64,000 bases of DNA from the NCBI GenBank assembly GCA_049587755.1, contig JBAVEN010000005.1, positions 1 through 64,000 on the forward strand. The letters run 5' to 3'. Of this stretch, positions 9,701 through 16,660 are shown one piece after another. Numbering within the stretch: position 1 is the stretch's first letter; every line of letters starts with the position of its first letter. Below the pieces are notes generated by a model, which did no database searches, was not told the DNA's origin, and saw only the letters and a list, made by a program, of their open reading frames with translations. Made by a program: the position numbers and the translations under genes. This stretch comes from Bog-375 sp049587755 (GTDB lineage Bacteria; Acidobacteriota; Terriglobia; Bryobacterales; Bryobacteraceae).

Positions 9701-10183
9701 GTTCAAGGGCAGGTCAACCAGGCTCTGCTCGTTGATGACCTGCGCCACGGAGTTCTCCTTGGTTTCCACCATGGCCGAATTGGCTTCCACCTGGATGCTT
9801 TCGGTTACCGCGCCGAGCTGCATCGGCACATTAACCGTGACGTTGGTCGCCACCTGCAGAATGATGCCGGTCTGCACGTAGGTCTTAAAACCTTTCGCCG
9901 ACACTTCCAGCCGGTAGTTACCAACCGGCAGGTCCGGCATCGCATAGCGGCCGGTAGTATCGGACACGGTGTTGCGGACTTGACCCTTATCCACTTCGGT
10001 CGCTTTCACCTGAGCGCCCGCGATAGCCTGGCCGCTCGGGTCGGTGACGTATCCATCGAGTTCCGCGATGGCCACCGCTTGCGCTCTGGCGCACGGAGCG
10101 AGTGCTCCTAAAGCCGCTAAAGCAATCAATAAGAGGACTGCTGCGGCACATCTACGATCGACGAAGATCCTGGCAAAAAGCAT
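6788..10183 (-). CDS. TonB-dependent receptor-like outer-membrane protein with carboxypeptidase regulatory domain
   Basis: 1131 residues. A signal peptide (about 1-35, ending CARAQA) is followed by a carboxypeptidase-regulatory/transthyretin-like domain (DGYVTDPSGQAIAGAQVKAT, about 40-120), a plug-like domain (LVDLPLNGRNPTQLLTL, LLDGGDNND, VVNIVTKGGTNAFHGDLFDF) and a long aromatic beta-barrel finishing in ALKIMF with a terminal Phe. This is the Oar-like class expanded in Acidobacteriota. The start at 10183 is preferred over 10264 because ggggagagg precedes it at good spacing. The ligand is unknown. It is transcribed alone and ends in a strong terminator; tonB and exbBD lie at 26-28.6 kb. Confidence 0.9.
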   Translation of the reverse strand: MLFARIFVDRRCAAAVLLLIALAALGALAPCARAQAVAIAELDGYVTDPSGQAIAGAQVKATEVDKGQVRNTVSDTTGRYAMPDLPVGNYRLEVSAKGFKTYVQTGIILQVATNVTVNVPMQLGAVTESIQVEANSAMVETKENSVAQVINEQSLVDLPLNGRNPTQLLTLTGAGTSTMTLNGGDLTGSKNIQGSNGSGQFSVAGSQANGINYLLDGGDNNDPFSNVNLPIPVPDFIQEFNVQTNGLPAQYGLHPGGVVNIVTKGGTNAFHGDLFDFLRNGDLNARQAGAATTQPKRDSLKRNQFGGTVGGRIIRDRLFFFGGYQGTRQRSDPSANTAYVPTAAVLQGNFSVVDAAKSAGGCLSAARQLKDPSGHAYAGNLIPTSSFDSAGFKLASSYLPVSPSPCGAVQYGYFADNPDDQWIGRVDYVISDKHSLFGRYYLYDYLGQVLFDGSNALTTGTSGNQDRAETVTLGDTYTLNPTEVNSFHGTFDRRRDDRADASNLFSPNTLGVNMWEALPDYTQLAVSGYSGGGFNVGCGTCALATFDTNVYQVADDFTVIRGRHQFMFGFDGRKTQFNSVNNQQANGQFTFNGSTSGDGMADLLLGRFNGLTDGKVISDYIRQTVIAAYAQDSFHATSRLTINYGVRWEPQEPAYDKYGRGNMFNWNLFEQGWHSSVYPQAPAGLVFYGDTAQDPYGKALTASHWATFSPRLGLVWDPKGDGRQTIRAAFTLMHDTTELFYPERWTTNAPYVSSLSLTSGQFSNPFASYVSPSGVTGDPFPGNIVFPVAGAYVSIPPNVAPTYVMQWNLSYQRQVATDWLVTANYLGNASRHIWGSVDANYSVDVPVNGAAASTSNTNQRRLTYLANPTTGQYYGDIQTTADGSNGEYHALLVSVNHRMSHNVTFLVNYTWSHCVSDWDFAGELAGPVYQNPTAVNGERGNCGFDHRQNFNTSLVVTSPGLGGSFAKAITKNWQLAPIVSIFTGDPIQLADGKDISLSGQNLDRPENIAPSNVYAGGVSDAGNGFTWFNPAAFTCNGSPVPTTCTVFSGQFGDVGRDSLYGPGSINWDMAISRRFQFKERLNLDLRADFFNIMNHANWNNPGTSISSSATFGQITAFSTPREIQMALKIMF

Positions 10184-10641
10184 AAACCTCTCCCCTGAAA
10201 ATTCTGCCCGAGTTCCTCGCGCAACCCGACTTTGGCAGAGAACAGGCCTCTGCCGCCGGCCCACGCAAAACTAACTATACACCCGAAACATAAATTGGTT
10301 CCTTGGTGCGGTCAAGCCAAATATGCTAAATGGTGAATTTAGGATTGCTAAATCGACTATCGCGGCCGCCGCGGCCCGCGCAGCGGCCTCTGCTGCGATG
10401 TGCCTGCCCATCAGTCGATTCAAGGAACCCGGCATCCATCGCGGCGGGGCCGATTTTCTTTCTTTGGCGCCGAATTAGCGCACCAATTCCCGGAAATCCG
10501 CACCTGAATTAAGTTTGTTTACCAATGTTTCAAACCTTCAATTTTCAGATGCTCTTCACTGCCGGGAAGCGCCGTAAAAGGCCCTGGCGCCGGGCTTCCG
10601 TTATACTGGTCTTCGAGACTCCTTTCTCAACCGGATTGCCG
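10184..10641. other. Intergenic region between divergent receptor and hem operons
   Basis: 458 nt with no convincing gene. It must hold the promoters of both the leftward receptor gene and the rightward HemX/hemA operon. The stretch 10265-10360 is AT-rich. No clear operator or riboswitch is recognised. Confidence 0.5.
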
Positions 10642-11457
10642 ATGGCTGATATGAGCGTCCTCTGGCTGCGCGTGGCGGCGGGATTGTATTCGCTGGGCCT
10701 GCTGCACGCCATCCTCACCCTGGTTCGCCACCGCGAGAACCTGTTCCGCGTGGCGCTGGGGGCGTTTTCGATCGGAGCGGTGTTCCATTTCGTCTCCATC
10801 ATGGAAGAGGGACTCAGCACTCATCGTTGCCCAATCACGAACTTCTACGAAACGCTTTCCATGTGCGCTTTCCTGGTGGTGGTTTTATACCTGTTCATTC
10901 ACTGGCGCTACCGGCTGGAGAGTTTGAGCGTATTCATTTTCCCGCTGGTCTTTGTGATGGCGCTGGTGGCGACGATGGGCAACCCGGTGAGCGCCTGGTC
11001 GAGCCCGGTGATTCGCAACGCCTGGCTGACGGTGCACATCGTGCTGGTGTTGCTCGGATATGCGGCGCTGCTGTTCACCGCGGTCGGCTCCGTGCTGTAC
11101 CTGTTTCAGGAGCGCGAGCTGAAATCGAGGAAGCCGCGCAAGCTGTACTGGCTGCCCCCGTTGGGTACGCTGGACGATCTGATCTCGAAGTCGATGACGC
11201 TGGGCTTCGCGCTGATGACGCTGGCGGTGATCGCCGCCAGCACCTGGGCCTTCATCGAGCACAAGGAGGCCTGGATCAGACAACCGGCCATCGCGATTTC
11301 GTTTTTCACCTGGGGCACATACATGGCCCTGGTATTCCTGCGGGTCACCGCCGGGTGGCGGGGCCGCAAGGCGGCCATCATGACGGTAACCGTGCTCGGG
11401 TTTTCCGCGCTGACCTGGGCGGCGCACGCGCGCCTGGGCGTCCTGCTGAAGCCATGA
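10642..11457 (+). CDS. HemX/CcsA-like cytochrome c assembly family membrane protein
   Basis: 271 residues with about eight hydrophobic segments, matching the cytochrome c biogenesis/HemX membrane family. The long tryptophan-rich heme-handling motif of true CcsA proteins is not intact here: the region reads AASTWAFIEHKEAWIRQP then TWGTYMALVFL. That, with the position directly before hemA, favours a HemX-type role in heme-pathway control or assembly rather than c-type cytochrome ligation. The start at 10642 (MADMSV) is chosen from family length; the open frame extends to 10525. The stop overlaps the hemA start by 4 nt (ATGA). Confidence 0.82.
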   Translation: MADMSVLWLRVAAGLYSLGLLHAILTLVRHRENLFRVALGAFSIGAVFHFVSIMEEGLSTHRCPITNFYETLSMCAFLVVVLYLFIHWRYRLESLSVFIFPLVFVMALVATMGNPVSAWSSPVIRNAWLTVHIVLVLLGYAALLFTAVGSVLYLFQERELKSRKPRKLYWLPPLGTLDDLISKSMTLGFALMTLAVIAASTWAFIEHKEAWIRQPAIAISFFTWGTYMALVFLRVTAGWRGRKAAIMTVTVLGFSALTWAAHARLGVLLKP

Positions 11458-12719
11458 AGCTGCTGCTGACGGGAGTGAGCCACAAGACCGCGCCGGTGGA
11501 GGTGCGCGAGCGCCTGGCCTTCCGGGAGGAATTGCTGCCGGCCGCGTTGGGCGCGCTGAAGGCATCGGAGGGCGTCAGCGAAGCCGTGATTCTTTCCACC
11601 TGCAATCGCGTAGAGATCGTCGTCACCACCGAAGACAGCGCCGATCCGCAAGCCATCGTCGACGGTTTTCTGGCCCAACAAAAAGCGCTCAGCCCGCAGA
11701 CCATCGAACCGCACATTTACCGTCACCAGGGGCGCGACGCCATCCACCATCTGTTTCGCGTGGCGGCCAGTCTGGATTCGATGGTGGTGGGCGAGCCGCA
11801 AATCCTGGGGCAGCTCAAAACCGCGTACGCCGCGGCCAAAGCGAGCGGCGCCCTGTGCGGCTGGCTGGACGGACTGTACACGCGCGCCTTCAGCGTGGCC
11901 AAGCGGGTGCGCTCGGAAACCGGCGTCGGCCAGATGGCGGTTTCGGTGAGCTACGCGGCGGTCGAGCTGGCGCGGAAGATTTTCGGCTCGCTCGAAAACC
12001 GCACCATCATGCTGGTGGGAGCGGGCAAGATGTCGGAGCTGGCCGCCCGCCATCTGCGCCGGTCGGGCGCTTCCCACGTCTTCGTCACCAACCGCACGCC
12101 GGAGCGGGCCGCCGAAATGGCCGTGCTGTTTCAGGGAACACCGGTCGATTACACGCGCTTCCTGCCGATGCTTCCCGAAGTGGACATCGTGGTCGCTTCC
12201 TCGGGCGCGCCGCATTACATCCTGCGCAAGGAAGATATGCAGCGCGTCATCGCGGCGCGGCGCAACCGGCCCATGTTCCTGATCGATATCGCGGTGCCGC
12301 GCAACATCGAGCCCTCGGTCAACGAAATCGACAACGTCTTCCTCTACGACATCGACGACCTCGAGGAGGTGGTCAACGCCAACCTGCGCGAGCGGATGAA
12401 GGAGGCCGAGCGCGCCGAAGCGCTGGTGGCGGACGAGGTGGACCGGACGATGGCGCGGCTCAAGGTGGCAGAGGTGACGCCCACCATCGTCGGTTTGCAG
12501 GAGCAGCTCGAGCAGATCCGCGCGAGCGAACTGGACAAGGTGCGCCGCCGCTACGGCCCCTTCAGCCCGCAGCAGGAAGAAGCGCTGGAGGCACTCACCC
12601 GCGGTATCATCAACAAGGTCGCCCACGGGCCGATCAGCGCGCTGCGCTTGCATTCCGCGCAGCCCGATGGCGCGCACGTGGTGGCCGCCATTCGCAAGGC
12701 GTTTCACTTACAGGATTGA
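11454..12719 (+). CDS. hemA: Glutamyl-tRNA reductase
   Basis: 421 residues, normal length for HemA. It reduces glutamyl-tRNA(Glu) to glutamate-1-semialdehyde, the first committed step of C5-pathway tetrapyrrole synthesis. The start MKLLLTGVSHKTAPVEVRE is typical. The catalytic cysteine is C50 in STCNRVE. The NADPH-binding segment IMLVGAGKMSELAARHL and the C-terminal dimerisation helices are present. The ATG overlaps the stop of the upstream HemX-like gene by 4 nt and hemC follows 2 nt after its stop, so the three form one operon. The reading frame stays open upstream to 10827, inside the HemX-like gene, which is spurious. Confidence 0.97.
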   Translation: MKLLLTGVSHKTAPVEVRERLAFREELLPAALGALKASEGVSEAVILSTCNRVEIVVTTEDSADPQAIVDGFLAQQKALSPQTIEPHIYRHQGRDAIHHLFRVAASLDSMVVGEPQILGQLKTAYAAAKASGALCGWLDGLYTRAFSVAKRVRSETGVGQMAVSVSYAAVELARKIFGSLENRTIMLVGAGKMSELAARHLRRSGASHVFVTNRTPERAAEMAVLFQGTPVDYTRFLPMLPEVDIVVASSGAPHYILRKEDMQRVIAARRNRPMFLIDIAVPRNIEPSVNEIDNVFLYDIDDLEEVVNANLRERMKEAERAEALVADEVDRTMARLKVAEVTPTIVGLQEQLEQIRASELDKVRRRYGPFSPQQEEALEALTRGIINKVAHGPISALRLHSAQPDGAHVVAAIRKAFHLQD

Positions 12720-12721
12720 GG

Positions 12722-13618
12722 ATGCTGGTCATTGCATCGCGCGGCTCCGAGCTCGCTTTGTGGCAGGCGCGCTGGGTGGAAACCAAACTCGCCGCGATGG
12801 GACATGCCTGCCGCATCGAGATCGTCAAAACCACCGGCGACCGCATCACCGATGTGCCGCTGGCGCAAGTGGGCGGCAAGGGCCTCTTCACCAAGGAGAT
12901 CGAAGAAGCGTTGCTGGACGGGCGCGCCGACCTGGCGGTGCACAGCCTGAAGGACCTGCCCACCGAGCTGCCCGCGGGGCTGGAGATCGCGGCGGTGCCG
13001 GAGCGCGAAGACGCCCGCGACGCGGTAGTGGGCAAGGGGCTGGCGGATCTGGCGGCCGGCGCCCGGGTGGGCACCAGCTCGCTGCGGCGGGCCGCGCAGT
13101 TGCGCAAGCTGCGGCCGGATCTGGAAATCGAATCGGTGCGTGGCAACCTCGACACGCGCCTGCGCAAGCTCGCCGAAGGCCGGTACGGCGCCATTCTGCT
13201 GGCGGCCGCCGGATTGAAGCGGCTGGGATGGGAAAACCGCATCGCCGAGATCCTGCCCGTGTCGGCGATGTGCTCCGCGGTCGGGCAAGGCGCGCTGGCA
13301 ATTGAAGCGCGCCCCGGAGGCGCCGCCTGGGAGGCATGCCGGCCGCTCGACCACCCACCCACCCGCGCCGCGGTTACCGCGGAGCGCGGACTGCTGGCCG
13401 CATTGGGCGGGGGTTGCCAGGTGCCGATTGGCGCGCACGCCACGGTAGAGGATGGACGTCTCCACTTGATTGCCGTCGTCGCCTCACCCGATGGAAGCGA
13501 GCTGATCCGTGGCGAAGCGGAAGGGGGCGTATGCGATGCGGAAGCGGTCGGACGACGGCTGGGCGCAGACCTGCTGGCGCGCGGCGCTAAGGAAATTCTC
13601 GATGCGGTATATCGCTGA
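12722..13618 (+). CDS. hemC: Porphobilinogen deaminase (hydroxymethylbilane synthase)
   Basis: 298 residues. It polymerises four porphobilinogens to hydroxymethylbilane. Diagnostic segments are IASRGSELALWQARWVE at the N terminus, KTTGDRI and GGKGLFTKEIEEALLDG, the arginine-rich substrate region GTSSLRRAAQLRKLRPDLE, and GGGCQVPIGAHA, where C232 should carry the dipyrromethane cofactor. The ATG lies 2 nt after the hemA stop. The downstream fused methyltransferase/synthase uses its product, but is separated by 219 nt holding a structured repeat. Confidence 0.97.
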   Translation: MLVIASRGSELALWQARWVETKLAAMGHACRIEIVKTTGDRITDVPLAQVGGKGLFTKEIEEALLDGRADLAVHSLKDLPTELPAGLEIAAVPEREDARDAVVGKGLADLAAGARVGTSSLRRAAQLRKLRPDLEIESVRGNLDTRLRKLAEGRYGAILLAAAGLKRLGWENRIAEILPVSAMCSAVGQGALAIEARPGGAAWEACRPLDHPPTRAAVTAERGLLAALGGGCQVPIGAHATVEDGRLHLIAVVASPDGSELIRGEAEGGVCDAEAVGRRLGADLLARGAKEILDAVYR

Positions 13619-13707
13619 ACGGCGCGACCGCGCGCGATGTGGCGCACGCACTCGTGCGTGCCGCGTCGGCACTCTTGCCGACGCCGTTTGCCGAGGTGCG
13701 AAGAAAT

Positions 13708-13751
13708 GCCGAGACGAATCTCGACACAGCAGGCAGGACTGCCTGCGCCAC
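13708..13751 (+). repeat. 44-nt double-hairpin repeat, copy 1
   Basis: Begins gccgagacgaatctcgac and ends gactgcctgcgccac. Hairpin 1 pairs cgaga with tctcg around CGAA; hairpin 2 pairs gcaggcag with ctgcctgc around a GA loop. Copies of identical length and orientation are at 17841-17884 and 19476-19519. This copy sits in the 219-nt gap between hemC and the uroporphyrinogen gene, where it could influence the shared transcript. Confidence 0.85.
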
Positions 13752-13837
13752 GGGGCCACACAGATTGAAAAGGGGCGGTCGCGAATGAGCCGGACCAATC
13801 GGCAAGGTTGGTACTTAACGATCACAAAGGTGATTTC

Positions 13838-15316
13838 GTGACAGTCGCTAAGGTCTATCTTATCGGCGCTGGGCCGGGCGATCCGGAATTGATCACCGTC
13901 AAGGGGCGCCGCATTCTCGAACACGCCGATGCCATCCTCTACGACCACCTGGCGCCCGATGCGCTGCTGGATCTCGCGCCCGCACGCGCCGAGCGGGTCT
14001 ATGTGGGCAAGAAGAAATCAGTGCACGCGTTTTCGCAGGAAGAAATCTGCGGCATGATGATCGACCGCGCCCGCCGCGGCCTCACTGTGGCGCGGCTCAA
14101 AGGCGGCGACCCGTTGCTGTTCGGGCGCGGCGGCGAAGAGGCCGAAGCGCTCGCCGAGGCTGGCGTTCCCTTCGAGATTGTGCCCGGCGTCACCACGCCG
14201 CTCGGTATCGCCGCATATTCCGGGGTTCCACTCACCCATCGTGAGCACACTTCGGCGGTGACCTTCGTCACCGGGCACGCGGTGGACGCGATCGATTGGA
14301 ACAAGCTGGGGCAAGCGGAGACGCTGGTGGTCTTCATGGGGCTGACGGCGTTTGCGGAAATCGCCCGCGCGCTGATTGCGAGCGGCCGCGCGCCGGATAC
14401 GCCGGCGATGGCGGTGCGATGGGCCACGCGGCCGGACCAGGAGACCGTCACCGGCACGCTCGAGACGCTGCCCGGGTTGATTGCCGCGCGCGGCATGAAG
14501 CCGCCCACCACCATCGTGGTTGGCGAAGTGGTGAAGTTGCGCGAGAAATTGAACTGGTATGAAAGCCTGCCGCTGTTCGGCAAACGCATCGTTGTGACGC
14601 GTGCCCGCGAGCAGGCCGACGCCCTGGCAGCGCGGCTGGAAGCATTGGGCGCACATGCGATCGAGCTGCCTACTATCGAAATCCGGCCCGCCGCCGATCC
14701 GGCGCCGCTCGACCGCGCCATCGCGAATCTGGCTGCTTACGACTGGCTGATCTTCACCAGCGCCACCGGCGTGCGCTGCTTCGTCGAGCGGCTGGATGGC
14801 TCCGCGTTTGACTGGCGCTCGCTGCGCGCCCGCATCTGCGCCATCGGCCCGGCCACGCGCGCCGCGGTAGAAGCCCTGCATCTAAAGGTGGACCTGATGG
14901 GCACGGAGTATGTCGCCGAGGGCTTGCTGGCAGCTTTTGCAGGCTATGATCTGACCGGCAAGCGAATCCTCTTGCCTCGCGCCGCCGTGGCGCGCGACCT
15001 GGTTCCGGTCGAGCTGACCCACCGCGGCGCGCAGGTGGATGTCGTGGAAGCCTACCGCACCGCGATGCCCGACCACGCGCGAGCGCGCGCCGCCGAAATT
15101 TTCGCCCACAAGCCCGATTGGATCACCTTCACCAGTTCCTCGACGGTCCAGAACTTCGTGGCCGCCGCCGGCGCCGGAGCGCTGGAAGGAGTGAAAGTAG
15201 CATCCATAGGCCCAGTTACTAGTAAGACCGCCCGCGACTTAGGCATCCAAGTCACAGTAGAAGCCGCGAAGTTTACTATCGACGGGTTGGTAGAAGCAAT
15301 GTTGCGAAAGCCGTAG
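13838..15316 (+). CDS. Fused uroporphyrinogen-III C-methyltransferase / uroporphyrinogen-III synthase
   Basis: 492 residues in two domains. Residues about 4-245 are a SAM-dependent methyltransferase (CobA/SUMT): VYLIGAGPGDPELITVKG, YDHLAPDALL, RLKGGDPLLFGRGGEEAEAL, IVPGVTTPLGIAAYSGVPLTHR. Residues about 250-492 are HemD: IVVTRAREQADALAARLEALG through TFTSSSTVQNF and IGPVTSKTARDLG. It should both cyclise hydroxymethylbilane and methylate uroporphyrinogen III to precorrin-2, the branch towards siroheme, which the reductase at 19.5 kb needs. I chose the GTG at 13838, preceded by aaaggtga, over a TTG at 13808. Confidence 0.95.
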   Translation: MTVAKVYLIGAGPGDPELITVKGRRILEHADAILYDHLAPDALLDLAPARAERVYVGKKKSVHAFSQEEICGMMIDRARRGLTVARLKGGDPLLFGRGGEEAEALAEAGVPFEIVPGVTTPLGIAAYSGVPLTHREHTSAVTFVTGHAVDAIDWNKLGQAETLVVFMGLTAFAEIARALIASGRAPDTPAMAVRWATRPDQETVTGTLETLPGLIAARGMKPPTTIVVGEVVKLREKLNWYESLPLFGKRIVVTRAREQADALAARLEALGAHAIELPTIEIRPAADPAPLDRAIANLAAYDWLIFTSATGVRCFVERLDGSAFDWRSLRARICAIGPATRAAVEALHLKVDLMGTEYVAEGLLAAFAGYDLTGKRILLPRAAVARDLVPVELTHRGAQVDVVEAYRTAMPDHARARAAEIFAHKPDWITFTSSSTVQNFVAAAGAGALEGVKVASIGPVTSKTARDLGIQVTVEAAKFTIDGLVEAMLRKP

Positions 15317-15374
15317 GAGCCGACCTGGATCAACTGCCGGCGTCTTCGGCCAAGAGCTGTTTTTTCGACACCAA

Positions 15375-15629
15375 GCGCATTTCCAGTTTTAGCCAAGCAT
15401 GCGCAACTAACCGCCCGAGAACGTGCGCCTCACCCGCTTTTGGAACGGGTCGACGTAGTTGTCCCAGGCATCGCGCTGCCCGCGTGTGCAAGTCAGATAA
15501 CACCTGGTTTCTACGGACTCGGGGACAGGCTACGTACGGACTCGGGTACGGACTCGGGGACAGGCTACGAAACTCCGAAATAGGACGTCCGCCGAATTTT
15601 GTGCTTTCGTAGCCTGTCCCCAATCTGCG
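15375..15629. repeat. Left direct repeat flanking the toxin-antitoxin pair (255 nt)
   Basis: Nearly identical to 16414-16633, with only a few substitutions, except for a 35-nt insertion formed by extra copies of gtacggactcgg and ggacaggctac. It contains a perfect 17-nt inverted repeat, ggggacaggctacgaaa at 15556-15572 and its complement at 15605-15621. It begins 58 nt after the end of the uroporphyrinogen gene and fills most of the 399-nt gap before the antitoxin. A 33-codon stretch is open on the minus strand of both copies, but no gene is recognised. Confidence 0.92.
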
Positions 15630-15697
15630 CTCGCCGACCTTTGGGGCTTGGCAGCACCGAGATCTCTGAAGACTGCGACCAGCCCCGGTTGTGATTG

Positions 15698-15711
15698 CAA
15701 TGATATCATTG
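15698..15711. promoter_or_regulatory. Palindromic operator of the toxin-antitoxin operon
   Basis: CAATGATATCATTG is a perfect 14-bp palindrome ending 4 nt before the antitoxin ATG. Antitoxins of the FitA/VapB ribbon-helix-helix type repress their own operons by binding such palindromes. Its TATCAT core could also serve as a -10 box, and no ribosome-binding site precedes the ATG, so a leaderless transcript is possible. Confidence 0.65.
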
Positions 15712-15715
15712 ATTC

Positions 15716-15964
15716 ATGGCGAGCATCACGATACGGCGGCTCGACGACGGCGTTAAGGCAAAGCTGCGCCTGCGCGCGGCCGGCCACGGCAGGTCTATGG
15801 AAGAGGAGGCGCGCGAAATCCTGAAAACTGGACTGAGAGCAGGTCGCAGTCCGCGGCTCAATTTCGCGGAATCGATCCGGCGGCACATCGCACCTCTTGG
15901 CGGCGTGGAACTCGTGCTACCGCCGCGCCAAGCTGTCCGGCGTCCTCCGCAGATGGCGAAGTGA
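15716..15964 (+). CDS. FitA/VapB-type ribbon-helix-helix antitoxin
   Basis: 82 residues. The N-terminal MASITIRRLDDGVKAKLRLRAAGHGRSMEEEARE is the ribbon-helix-helix DNA-binding domain of FitA-like antitoxins. The C-terminal arginine- and proline-rich tail would wrap the toxin. Its stop overlaps the toxin start by 4 nt (GTGA), the usual arrangement that couples their translation. A perfect palindrome just upstream is the likely autoregulatory site. The pair lies between two 220-255-nt direct repeats. Confidence 0.9.
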   Translation: MASITIRRLDDGVKAKLRLRAAGHGRSMEEEAREILKTGLRAGRSPRLNFAESIRRHIAPLGGVELVLPPRQAVRRPPQMAK

Positions 15965-16380
15965 TCATACTCGACACGAACGTGCTCTCGGAGGCGCTCA
16001 AGCCTGTGCCGTCCGCTGTTGTCTTGCGCTGGCTCGCCGCCCAGGCAGCCTCGGTCGTGTTCACGACGACAATCACGATGGCAGAGGTCCTGTACGGCGT
16101 TGAGGCGCTGCCGCCGGGCAAGCGCCGGACGCGGTTGCTGGCGGCCGTCGAAAAGATGTTTGCCGAGGAGTTCGAGGGTCGCATCCTGCCTTTCGATGAG
16201 GATGCAACTCGTGCGTTTGCCGGCATTGTCGCGTCGCGAGACCGAGCGGGGCACCCAATCTCGCAATTCGACGCCATGATTGCGGCGATTGCGCGGTCAC
16301 ACCGTGCGGCCGTTGCGACCCGCAACACCGCCGACTTCGATCACTGCGGCATACAGGTCATCGATCCGTGGACGGAATAG
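15961..16380 (+). CDS. vapC: VapC/FitB-type PIN-domain toxin ribonuclease
   Basis: 139 residues of PIN-domain fold. The acidic metal-binding residues are seen in order: D5 in MIILDTNVLSE, E42 in TITMAEVLYGV, D104 in ISQFDAMIAAIA and D124 in VATRNTADFDHCG. Such toxins cut tRNA or rRNA when freed from the antitoxin. It starts with GTG inside the antitoxin stop. Codon use and GC content do not stand out from the neighbours by eye. The right-hand direct repeat starts 33 nt after the stop. Confidence 0.93.
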   Translation: MIILDTNVLSEALKPVPSAVVLRWLAAQAASVVFTTTITMAEVLYGVEALPPGKRRTRLLAAVEKMFAEEFEGRILPFDEDATRAFAGIVASRDRAGHPISQFDAMIAAIARSHRAAVATRNTADFDHCGIQVIDPWTE

Positions 16381-16413
16381 GCCCGACGTGGCGAGAGGGG
16401 GCGCCGACGCCAT

Positions 16414-16633
16414 GCGCATTTCCAGTTTTAGCCAAGCATGCGCAACTAACCGCCCGAGAACGCGCGCCTCACCCGCTTTTGGAACGGGTCGACGTAGTTG
16501 TCCCAGGCATCGCGCTGGCCGCGTGTGCAAGTCAGATAACACTTGGTTTCTACGGACTCGGGGACAGGCTACGAAACTCCGAAATAGGACGTCCGCCGAA
16601 TTTTGCGGTTTCGTAGCCTGTCCCCAATCTGCG
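16414..16633. repeat. Right direct repeat flanking the toxin-antitoxin pair (220 nt)
   Basis: The second copy of 15375-15629, at an offset of 1039 nt and lacking the 35-nt tandem expansion. The 17-nt inverted repeat is at 16560-16576 and 16609-16625. It ends 27 nt before the stop codon of the leftward membrane-protein gene. Confidence 0.92.
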
Positions 16634-16660
16634 ATCCAGTCTGTACGCCGCCAGTGGCGA

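Noticed and set aside
10330..10512. 60-codon ORF in the receptor/hem intergenic region
   Set aside because: No ribosome-binding site, no motif and composition like non-coding DNA.
11106..12707. 533-codon minus-strand open frame opposite hemA
   Set aside because: hemA on the plus strand is certain; the antisense frame has no family features.
15375..16633. Classical transposon carrying the toxin-antitoxin pair
   Set aside because: No transposase, no terminal inverted repeats at the outer ends and no visible target-site duplication; only direct repeats with internal palindromes.
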